Below are positions 1-6,377 of a stretch of DNA of 8,972 bases, in pieces; positions within the stretch are counted from its first letter, which is position 1, and each line of letters begins with the position of its first letter. The position numbers and the translations under genes were made by a program. Origin of the DNA: Bacillota bacterium (GTDB taxonomy: Bacteria; Bacillota; Bacilli; Alicyclobacillales; SLC66); assembly GCA_021820825.1 (NCBI GenBank), contig JAKADD010000083.1:1-8972 (forward strand). The letters run 5' to 3'. The notes beneath the pieces are model-generated. The model was given only the letters and a program-made list of their open reading frames with translations. It ran no database searches and was not told the DNA's origin.

Positions 1-919
1 CTTCCCGGCCAGCGATATACACCGGATGCCCCGCTCGCGCGATTCCCCGGTCTTCCAGGACAAAACCGCTCAGTTTCCGCGGTACGCCCTGCTGCTTCTG
101 CGCCGTCAACGCGGACTTGCCGATAAAGTCCGGTTTGTCGAGTTTCACGAAAGGACCCAGTCCAGCCTCCAGAGGTGAAATGTCAGCAGTCAGTTCGTGA
201 CCGTACAGCGGAAGTCTCGCTTCCAGACGCAGCGTATCGCGCGCGCCCAGCCCAACCGGCAACAGGCCCGCGTCCGCTCCCGCCTCCATCAGCGCGTGAA
301 AGAGTTGGACCGCGTTCTCAGCCGCTGCGTATAACTCAAACCCGTCTTCACCCGTGTACCCTGTCCGCGATACAAGACAGGGGATTCCCGCCACCGCCAC
401 ACCTTCACGAAAGTGATAGTAAGGGATCTCGCGCACCTCGGAAGCGGCAATGCGCATCAGGATGGTCTGCGCGAGCGGTCCCTGCAGCGCCAGTTGAGCG
501 ATCTCCGGCGAGCGGTTGATAATCTGCGCTCCCCTGCTGTGGCGCGTAAACCACTCGAAGTCCTTGTCGATATTGGCCGCATTGACGACCACCAGATAAT
601 GATCAACCGCATAGCGATAAATCAGCACGTCATCCACGACGCCGCCGCGCTCATTGCAAAGCGGGGTGTAAAGCGCCTGCCCGTCTGCCAGACGACTGAC
701 ATCGTTTGTCGCGAGGTTTTGCAGGAGAGAGAGCGCGTGCGGTCCGGACACGTCAAATTCCCCCATGTGCGAAACGTCAAAAAGACCTGCGCGCGTTCGC
801 ACCGCCGCATGTTCGGCCAATATGCCCGTGTACTGAACTGGCAGATCCCAGCCGCCGAAATCGATCGTCTTGCCGCCGTAGCGACTGTACACATCGTACA
901 AAGGTGTGCGTTTCAGCAA
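1..919 (-). CDS. gcvT: Aminomethyltransferase, T-protein of the glycine cleavage system (3' end beyond window)
   Basis: T-protein moves the methylene carbon from the aminomethyl group held on lipoyl-GcvH to tetrahydrofolate, releasing ammonia; it acts in the cytoplasm. I translated the minus strand by hand and found an unbroken frame of 306 codons from 919 to the window edge. The family is usually about 360-370 residues, so roughly 60 C-terminal residues are missing. The protein starts MLKRTPLYDVYSRYGGKTID. Family landmarks include FDVSHMGEF (47-55), GGVVDD (92-97, the region of the catalytic aspartate), NAANIDKD (113-120), SRTGYTGEDGFELY (from 184) and GLGARDTLRLEARLPLYGHE. The start is TTG at 919, chosen because an AAGGAGGT-type ribosome binding site (926-933) sits 6-7 nt upstream and the family N-terminus matches; no ATG fits. 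The gene is preceded by a tandem glycine riboswitch with terminator. gcvPA/gcvPB would be expected downstream, outside the window. Confidence 0.97.
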   Translation of the reverse strand, partial: MLKRTPLYDVYSRYGGKTIDFGGWDLPVQYTGILAEHAAVRTRAGLFDVSHMGEFDVSGPHALSLLQNLATNDVSRLADGQALYTPLCNERGGVVDDVLIYRYAVDHYLVVVNAANIDKDFEWFTRHSRGAQIINRSPEIAQLALQGPLAQTILMRIAASEVREIPYYHFREGVAVAGIPCLVSRTGYTGEDGFELYAAAENAVQLFHALMEAGADAGLLPVGLGARDTLRLEARLPLYGHELTADISPLEAGLGPFVKLDKPDFIGKSALTAQKQQGVPRKLSGFVLEDRGIARAGHPVYIAGRE

Positions 920-954
920 TGGTCTACCTCCTTGATCCATGTCTTGAATTTGCG

Positions 955-996
955 CAAAAAACAAAAGGAGACACCGAAAACACATCCGGTATCTCC
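955..996 (-). terminator. Intrinsic terminator acting as the gcvT riboswitch expression platform
   Basis: On the minus strand, arms GGAGATACCG (996-987) and CGGTGTCTCC (976-967) pair over 10 bp with one G-U pair and a 10-nt loop. A run of TTTTGTTTTTTG (966-955) follows. This is a textbook Rho-independent terminator between the glycine aptamers and the gcvT ribosome binding site. Its first two G residues (996-995) are also the last two bases of the P1 stem of aptamer 2. Folding of P1 when glycine binds therefore competes with the base of the terminator, as expected for a glycine-ON switch. The pairing is seen; the switching direction is inferred from known gcvT leaders. Confidence 0.9.
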
Positions 997-1200
997 TCTG
1001 TCCCTTTACCTGAGAGTTCCCTCCGCGCATGGTCTCCTGAGCGAAGTTTCCCCGTGGGTGGCCATACTGCACACTCTCCAGAGAGGCGTCCAATCGCGGT
1101 ACTTCTACCTGAGAGATTCACATGCAAGACCGCTCTTGCCGTTTGCTCCTTCGGCGACGGCTCAGTTACACCGTTCTCTCCCGCGACTATCATCCGCATA
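995..1200 (-). promoter_or_regulatory. Tandem glycine riboswitch (two aptamers plus leader-linker kink-turn)
   Basis: The RNA read from the minus strand has two glycine aptamers in series ahead of gcvT. Aptamer 1 spans 1186-1094. It is closed by TCGCGG (1186-1181) with CCGCGA (1099-1094), and contains GGAGAG, GCCGAAGGAGCAA and CTCTCAGGTAGAAG. It also has a GCAAGA/TCTTGC side hairpin. Aptamer 2 spans 1086-995. It is closed by CCTCT (1086-1082) with AGAGG (999-995), and contains GGAGAG, CGGGGAAAC and CTCTCAGGTAAAGG. The short linker carries GGACGC (1091-1086), whose CGC can pair with GCG in the leader (1197-1195). This matches the leader-linker kink-turn (P0) known in Bacillus gcvT riboswitches. 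Glycine binding should prevent the downstream terminator from forming and so raise gcvT expression. Motifs and stems are seen directly; ligand and direction come from the riboswitch class. Confidence 0.95.
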
Positions 1201-1208
1201 TGCCATTG

Positions 1209-1244
1209 TGTCTGTAGTATACCTGCTGAATGCGCTGATTTCCA
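1209..1244 (-). promoter_or_regulatory. Candidate sigma-A promoter of gcvT
   Basis: On the minus strand a TATACT -10 box (1221-1216) lies 17 bp downstream of TGGAAA (1244-1239), a four-of-six match to the -35 consensus. Transcription would begin near 1209, just before the riboswitch leader at about 1200, which fits a leader RNA with no wasted sequence. The -35 box sits inside the loop and one arm of the inverted repeat at 1231-1249. Confidence 0.6.
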
Positions 1245-1249
1245 GCGCA
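1231..1249. repeat. Perfect 7-bp inverted repeat, possible operator in the divergent promoter region
   Basis: The sequence TGCGCTG-ATTTC-CAGCGCA is a perfect inverted repeat with 7-bp arms and a 5-nt spacer. It lies between gcvT and yqhH, over the candidate gcvT -35 box, and upstream of the AT-rich stretch (about 1260-1281) where a yqhH promoter could be. It has no T-run on either strand, so it is not a standard terminator. The position would suit a dimeric regulator. Binding is inference only; the palindrome itself is seen. Confidence 0.55.
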
Positions 1250-1398
1250 GAAAACGGGCATACTATCATATAAATTCGAATCAATCCGGCAGATCCTGTC
1301 TGACGCATGAAAAGCGGGTCTGGATACGACTTGCGTGAGGACGACATCGGAACAACGCGTGACGGCTGCTGCGCAACCAATTTGGGAGTGAATGTGCC
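1250..1398 (+). other. Untranslated region upstream of yqhH; AT-rich stretch may hold its promoter
   Basis: This 149-nt stretch separates the divergent genes. An AT-rich segment at about 1260-1281 contains several weak -10-like strings (TACTAT, TATCAT, TATAAA) and the small palindrome ATTCGAAT (1274-1281). None is paired with a convincing -35 box at 16-18 bp, so I do not assign a specific yqhH promoter. The rest, 1282-1383, shows no clear gene or RNA structure. Confidence 0.35.
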
Positions 1399-3105
1399 TT
1401 GTATACCTACCACGAACACACAGAGTTGCGCACCCTATTGGCCGAGCGTGGGGATATGCCCGCTGGAAAATGGTCCATGTTCGCGCTCGCCTACGAAGCG
1501 CATCGACAGTCCGTATCGGAATCCTTTGATGAATTGACCTGTCTCGGTGTCTTGCCAGGGCTTGTGCCGTTTGAACACCAGGTCAAGACGGCCCGGCGGG
1601 TGATCAGCGAACTGCATGGACGCGCCCTCCTCGCAGACGAAGTGGGACTTGGCAAGACGATTGAGGCGGGTCTCATTCTAAAAGAGTATCTCCTGCGCGG
1701 GTTGGTGAAAAAGGCGCTCATACTCGTACCCGCGTCTCTGGTTCTGCAGTGGACGCGTGAACTGAATGAGAAATTCGCTATATCCGCATTTGCCCAGCGC
1801 AATGAATGGTCATGGACAACGTATGATATTTTGGTGGCGTCAATCGATACAACAAAACGGGAACCCCATCGTACACAGGTTCTGAACCAGGAATGGGATC
1901 TGTTGATTGTCGATGAGGCGCACAAATTGAAGAACAGCAAAACGCGCAATTGGCAGATTGTCAATCAACTGCGAAAAAAATACCTGTTATTGGTTACCGC
2001 CACACCCGTTCAAAATGATATGCGCGAACTCTACAATCTGATTAATTTACTGCGGCCTGGTCAACTCGGCAATCAGGCGGCGTTTCGTTCTGCGCATGTC
2101 AGTTCCAAGCGCGTGCCAAAAGACCCGCGCGCGCTGCGGTCTGCCATTAGCGAAGTGATGGTCCGCAATCGACGCCACGACGGCGGCGTCGAATTCACCG
2201 AACGCTTTGTCGAAGCGCTGCAGGTGACGTTGTCCCCTGAGGAACAGGGTCTGTACGACGCCGTCACCGAATTTATCCGGGACGAATATGTGCGGCGCAA
2301 GGAACGGCAGCGCAGCGTTCTGTCTCTGATCACCCTGCAGCGAGAGATTTGCAGCAGTTCCTACGCCGCCATGTGCACCCTTGAAACGATGCAGAAAGAC
2401 AAGCATCTCACAACCGCTGAACTGGCGCGCTTGCGAGAGCTTCATCACCGGGCTGAGTCGGTGCCCAATTATACAAAAGTGAACCGTGTGATCGAACTGG
2501 TCAGAGAGATCGGCGACAAGGTCATCATTTTTACGGAGTACCGCGCCACACAGGACTTTCTGCTGTACATGCTGCAGCAGTCAGACATCAGGACGGTCAT
2601 TTATCGCGGCGGATACAGGCGGGGGAAAAAAGACTGGATGAAAGACCTCTTTGAGCACCGCGCACAGGTGCTTGTCGCAACCGAGGCAGGCGGCGAAGGC
2701 ATCAATCTGCAGTTCTGCAACCAAGTCATCAACTTCGATTTACCCTGGAATCCCATGCGCATCGAACAGCGCATAGGGAGGGTCCATCGCTTGGGTCAGA
2801 CACGTCCTGTGCATATTCGCAATTTCTCAACAGAAGGCACGATCGAAGAGTACATGGTCACACTGCTGCAGGACAAGATCCACATGTTCGAACTGATCAT
2901 CGGTGAACTCGATGTGATCCTTGGCGCGAAAGCGTTTGAAGACGATCTCATGCGCACGTTCATGGAGAGTCGCGACGACTCGGAAGTCAAGGCTCGTCTG
3001 TCTGCGCTCTCAAAGCGCGTGCAAGTTCGCGGAGCGAGCACGACGCAGACAGCGAATACGACGAACACAGCGCATTATGAGGAGACTTGCCATGACGCCC
3101 GCTGA
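1399..3105 (+). CDS. yqhH: SNF2-family DEAD/DEAH-box helicase-like ATPase, YqhH type
   Basis: This 568-residue protein is a Swi2/Snf2-type ATPase. Such enzymes use ATP to translocate on double-stranded DNA and move or strip bound proteins, as RapA/HepA does with RNA polymerase. The substrate of YqhH is unknown. The first RecA-like lobe has FEHQ (58-61), Walker A DEVGLGKT (80-87), DEAH (172-175) and TATPVQN (200-206). The second has VATEAGGEGINLQF (426-439) and QRIGRVHRLGQ (457-467). There is no extra N-terminal domain and only a short C-terminal tail (about 510-568), so it is compact compared with RapA. The start is TTG at 1399, with GGGAG ten bases upstream. A stop at 1360-1362 in the same frame leaves no ATG option before the conserved region. 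The last 14 bases overlap yqhG, indicating translational coupling. The gene diverges from gcvT, as I recall for B. subtilis yqhH. Family assignment is sure; biological role is not known. Confidence 0.95.
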   Translation: MYTYHEHTELRTLLAERGDMPAGKWSMFALAYEAHRQSVSESFDELTCLGVLPGLVPFEHQVKTARRVISELHGRALLADEVGLGKTIEAGLILKEYLLRGLVKKALILVPASLVLQWTRELNEKFAISAFAQRNEWSWTTYDILVASIDTTKREPHRTQVLNQEWDLLIVDEAHKLKNSKTRNWQIVNQLRKKYLLLVTATPVQNDMRELYNLINLLRPGQLGNQAAFRSAHVSSKRVPKDPRALRSAISEVMVRNRRHDGGVEFTERFVEALQVTLSPEEQGLYDAVTEFIRDEYVRRKERQRSVLSLITLQREICSSSYAAMCTLETMQKDKHLTTAELARLRELHHRAESVPNYTKVNRVIELVREIGDKVIIFTEYRATQDFLLYMLQQSDIRTVIYRGGYRRGKKDWMKDLFEHRAQVLVATEAGGEGINLQFCNQVINFDLPWNPMRIEQRIGRVHRLGQTRPVHIRNFSTEGTIEEYMVTLLQDKIHMFELIIGELDVILGAKAFEDDLMRTFMESRDDSEVKARLSALSKRVQVRGASTTQTANTTNTAHYEETCHDAR

Positions 3106-3979
3106 ACAGTCACTCTTTGCTTTCTGTGAGCGTTATTTCCGACAAGTGGGCGCCGTCCAGAAACCGGCGCCGCCCACTGCGCTTTGTGTGGAGCTGCCGC
3201 GCGATGTTGACAAGGAATTGACAGACCGCCCCTTTTACTGGATGTGGGTCGAAGCCATGAACGAAAATCCCGCCAACACGGTGCTTTATCTGAAATTTAC
3301 GGCGGAGAGCGACGACGCAGGCGCACCGCCGCAGTCAAAACCGGAACTCGTGATTCCAGGCTGCTATCGGATGCTGAGACTTTATGCCAGCGCCAAGACC
3401 CGCGGCGCTTTCGCCGTCGCCTACGAGGCGGCTCCGCTGCTTTTCCCGTATGTGGTCTTCGTGGTCAAGGTATCGTTCGTATCTGATCGCAGAAAAGATT
3501 TTCTGGAGTCGTACGCCATCGATTTGCAGACCTTTCAAATCTACCGCGACATCATCAACGGACTGCTGGACCGCTCGCTGCTGGACGAACGCCCGCAGAA
3601 AGCCCGTCTGATTGCGACGCCAATCGACATGGATCAGATCTTCGCTTTGTTGCTGCGCTGCGTGCGCCTGGATGTGGAAGCCCGCAATCATCACTGGGCC
3701 ATTGAGGCGAAGCAACGACTGAAACTGGAACTGGACCGTCTGGACGCCTATTACTCTTCCCTGCAAGGCGAACAGACAAGGGAGACAAATGCTCCGCACG
3801 CGGCGTCAGACGACGCCCGCTTTATCCTGTCGAAGACAGCGGAACATGAACTGCGCAGAGCAGAAATCGTGTGGCGCACAGAGCCCAAGGTCGAAGTTCG
3901 GCCGCTGCAGATGGCTCTCGTCTACCTGGCTGCGTCACCGCAGTCGAACCCCTCTGAACCTACTCCCCATAGCGGCTAA
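3092..3979 (+). CDS. yqhG: YqhG-family protein of unknown function
   Basis: This 295-residue soluble protein resembles YqhG, a family conserved in Bacilli with no established function. The N-terminal part has the family-like stretch CVELPRDVDKELTDRPFYW (32-50). The middle has hydrophobic strands such as FPYVVFVVKVSFVSD (118-132). The C-terminal part has a charged, coiled-coil-like helix (about 196-225) and ends in EVRPLQMALVYLA (268-280). I see no signal peptide, membrane helix, nuclease or ATPase motif. The start is ATG at 3092, with AGGAG seven bases upstream (3080-3084); an upstream extension in the same frame lies inside yqhH and has no such site. The 14-nt overlap with yqhH implies co-expression and probably joint action with the SNF2 ATPase. 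One idea is that YqhG supplies the C-terminal regulatory portion that larger SNF2 proteins carry in cis; this is inference. Confidence 0.88.
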   Translation: MTPAEQSLFAFCERYFRQVGAVQKPAPPTALCVELPRDVDKELTDRPFYWMWVEAMNENPANTVLYLKFTAESDDAGAPPQSKPELVIPGCYRMLRLYASAKTRGAFAVAYEAAPLLFPYVVFVVKVSFVSDRRKDFLESYAIDLQTFQIYRDIINGLLDRSLLDERPQKARLIATPIDMDQIFALLLRCVRLDVEARNHHWAIEAKQRLKLELDRLDAYYSSLQGEQTRETNAPHAASDDARFILSKTAEHELRRAEIVWRTEPKVEVRPLQMALVYLAASPQSNPSEPTPHSG

Positions 3980-4060
3980 AGCCAGGGGCTTGCGGCGAGG
4001 TTGGGGTCAGACAGAAGCGCAACGGTCAGCCTAGGGGAGCAGTGATAAAGTCCGCCGTCC

Positions 4061-5395
4061 TTACTGCACAGACGCACGAGGCGCACGATCCATACGAGTT
4101 CCCTGTTCCAATGTTCCGTGTGGTTGTCCAGCCGTCGTAAATTGTCCAATGATGGACTGCAGTTCTTCCGACACGGTCTGCAGTTCCTCGGCGCCGGCGC
4201 CGACACGCTGAACGAAGTCCACCTGCGTTTCCGACGCCCACGACACCTGCCTGGCCCGTTCCGACAACGCTTTCGAGAAGTCCACCAGACGGCTCAACGA
4301 CGCCGACACCTCCTGGGAACCCGCGCAAACCTCTTCTGCCGCCTGGGCTTCTTCCCTGATCCGGGAGGCCACATTCCCGGCTGATTCGACGATCGCTTCA
4401 AACGCTTGACCAGCGCCCGCAGCCATGGTGATTCCTGCCGCCACTTCTTGCACAGTGGTCGTCAAGGCAAGGGCTGAGTGCGCTGACTCCTCCTGCATGC
4501 CTGAGATCAGCTTTACAATTTCGCGTGCCGATTGCTGCGCCTCTCCTGCCAGTTTCCTGATCTGGGAAGCGACAACGGCAAACCCGTGTCCATAATCACC
4601 GGCGCGAGCCGCTTCGATTGCTGCGTTTAGTGACAGCAGATGCGTTTGCCGTGCAATATCCGTCATAATTTCCGTAATTTGTCCAATCTGCTCCGATCGC
4701 TGCTCCAGACTTTTCACACCTTCGCCCAGCCGCTGCACAGAATCCTGAATGGCTTTCAATTGGCGGAGCGCTCGCTCAATTGTGACGTGACCCTCCTCCG
4801 CCTGTTGAACCGCCGTCATCGAAAGCGTCGCAACAGCATCGCTTGTCTGGGCGACTCGCTGCATGCCGTGCGTCACTTCATCCAGCGACAGGGCATTCGC
4901 TGCAACCTCGGACAACTGTTGTTCAGAGTGCTTGGCGACATCCCCCATCAAGGCGATCACTTCATTTGTGGAGGCAAACGTATGGCCGGCATGATTCGAA
5001 AGACTTCCCGACAACCCCGCTATGCGGTCGGACGTCAGACCGACCTGCGACATCACATCATGCAGCGCTGCCGTCATCGTATTTACAGAATTGGCAATCG
5101 GTTGCAGTTGGCCGACTCGATCCAGGTTGACCTTGACCGTCAGATCCCCTCGCGCAATGAGCAGTAAGGAGTCGATAATTGTCGCCATGGGCCGAATAAA
5201 CCGCTGATAGTTCAGTGCGCCGATCAGTGCGCCAAGCGCAGCGCCGGCAATTGCAACAAAACCCATCCGCGACCACAGTTGCGCCGCCGAAAGCGGACCC
5301 AGCGACCACAGCAGGATATACCCGATAACCGCTGCGCCAATGGCCGAGAATACCATTGTGCGCAAAATGTAACGCGAAATTGGGACACCGTTCAT
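4061..5395 (-). CDS. Methyl-accepting chemotaxis protein lacking an extracytoplasmic sensor domain
   Basis: This is a 444-residue chemoreceptor. Two hydrophobic helices (about 11-30 and 44-62) are joined by only about a dozen residues, so there is no room for an outside ligand-binding domain. A HAMP-like segment follows (about 63-115), with RPM and ARGDLTVKV. The rest is the long coiled-coil signalling hairpin. Its conserved tip is around 257-282, with [16 protein letters not shown], which contacts CheA and CheW. Each arm is about 150 residues, which fits the long (44H-like) class typical of Bacilli. No C-terminal CheR-binding pentapeptide is seen. The ATG at 5395 has GAGGGG seven bases upstream (5408-5403). 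Input may come from membrane or HAMP state, from the cytoplasm, or through partner receptors; this is inference. It lies 55 nt after the dnaI-like gene and faces yqhG convergently. No other chemotaxis gene is in the window. Confidence 0.94.
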   Translation of the reverse strand: MNGVPISRYILRTMVFSAIGAAVIGYILLWSLGPLSAAQLWSRMGFVAIAGAALGALIGALNYQRFIRPMATIIDSLLLIARGDLTVKVNLDRVGQLQPIANSVNTMTAALHDVMSQVGLTSDRIAGLSGSLSNHAGHTFASTNEVIALMGDVAKHSEQQLSEVAANALSLDEVTHGMQRVAQTSDAVATLSMTAVQQAEEGHVTIERALRQLKAIQDSVQRLGEGVKSLEQRSEQIGQITEIMTDIARQTHLLSLNAAIEAARAGDYGHGFAVVASQIRKLAGEAQQSAREIVKLISGMQEESAHSALALTTTVQEVAAGITMAAGAGQAFEAIVESAGNVASRIREEAQAAEEVCAGSQEVSASLSRLVDFSKALSERARQVSWASETQVDFVQRVGAGAEELQTVSEELQSIIGQFTTAGQPHGTLEQGTRMDRAPRASVQ

Positions 5396-5424
5396 AACTT
5401 ATCCCCTCACTCAACTCACCAGAT

Positions 5425-5447
5425 GGCAACAATGATACAGGCAACAA
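5425..5447. repeat. Pair of 8-bp direct repeats ahead of the chemoreceptor gene
   Basis: The octamer TTGTTGCC (minus-strand reading) occurs twice, at 5447-5440 and 5432-5425, separated by 7 nt (15-nt period). It lies in the 55-nt gap between the dnaI-like gene and the chemoreceptor gene. No convincing -10/-35 pair accompanies it. It might be a protein-binding site or chance. Confidence 0.35.
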
Positions 5448-5450
5448 ACG

Positions 5451-6377
5451 CTAATCGTCCAGAAGTTCCATATGAGTTATGCGATAGTCGTCCCCGTCCA
5501 GATAGGCGACCCGACTGGAACCGATAATGCGACTCTTCAGAGGATCGATAAACGCCAGCATATCCGAATGCATGCGCCCATACAGGTCTGGCGGCGCAAA
5601 ATTACTGGCGTATAAAATTGGCAGTTTGGCGGCGAAGCGTTGGTTGACAATCCGAAATAATTTTTCCAGTGTAAATTCATTCGGCCGTTCCTGGCCAATC
5701 TCATCAATCGCAAGGACGGAAACGGTGGAGAATAGATTAAGAACCGGTTCAATATCCCTGTTTTCTCCGATCATGCTGCGCAATCGATCAAACAGCGCAT
5801 CAGCGCGAACAAACATACAGGGAACCCGCCGCTCCTCCAGCCGGTTTAATATGGCGTGCAGCAGATGAGTCTTGCCGACGCCTGCAGGCCCAAAAATGTA
5901 CAGACCCTTCATCTGGTCTCCCGGCGCAAAGTGATTGGCGAACGCGTACGCAACCGAGTACAGTTTTGGTTTGCGGACCTTTTGCTGCTCCGGGAAATTC
6001 GCGAACGTCAGCAACCGGTCATACTGTGTCCGCAGGGAATAAGAATCGTATTTTGCCGCTCTCTGTACGTCCAGATGCTCTTTATAGGGTTGGCAGTATC
6101 CTGTCTCAACAGTCAATTCCCCGTTATATGCAGCCAGGCGATGATACATGCCGCGAGCGTCGCCTATTTTGCCGCAACGATCGTATCCACGACAGGCGCC
6201 GCAGATCTGTTCCTGCTCAATCAGATCCAGAAGCAGTGGTTCTGCACGAAGCACTGCTTCATCAGATACAGACAGTTCTGCGAGCGCTGGCAGAACAGAC
6301 CGCAACTCCTCTGCGGAACGCGCTCCGCGATTCTTGACCAGCTTTGGCAACAATCCCGCCACACGTTCGAAACTCAT
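5451..6377 (-). CDS. dnaI: DnaI-type primosomal helicase loader (AAA+ ATPase)
   Basis: This 308-residue protein matches the length and layout of B. subtilis DnaI (about 311), which loads the replicative helicase DnaC(B) at origins and restart sites. The N-terminal helicase-interaction part (1-100) carries likely zinc ligands C59, C62, C68 and C95, with H79 between. The AAA+ domain has Walker A GPAGVGKT (163-170), Walker B VLAIDE (221-226), a sensor-like YASNF (256-260) and an SRI motif (282-284) where loaders carry an arginine finger. The ATG at 6377 is chosen because GGAGG (6389-6385) sits seven bases upstream. A frame extension of 33 codons lies inside asnB and has no family match. The start overlaps the asnB stop as ATGA, so translation is probably coupled. 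dnaI is classically next to dnaB, so this setting is unusual; it may be the sole dnaI or a paralogue. Fold assignment is strong, orthology less so. Confidence 0.85.
   Translation of the reverse strand: MSFERVAGLLPKLVKNRGARSAEELRSVLPALAELSVSDEAVLRAEPLLLDLIEQEQICGACRGYDRCGKIGDARGMYHRLAAYNGELTVETGYCQPYKEHLDVQRAAKYDSYSLRTQYDRLLTFANFPEQQKVRKPKLYSVAYAFANHFAPGDQMKGLYIFGPAGVGKTHLLHAILNRLEERRVPCMFVRADALFDRLRSMIGENRDIEPVLNLFSTVSVLAIDEIGQERPNEFTLEKLFRIVNQRFAAKLPILYASNFAPPDLYGRMHSDMLAFIDPLKSRIIGSSRVAYLDGDDYRITHMELLDD

Noticed and set aside
413..1273. Long plus-strand open frame (286 codons) across the gcvT 5' part and its leader
   Set aside because: It is antisense to a clear gcvT frame and to the riboswitch and terminator, has no recognisable domain, and would make structured RNA coding.
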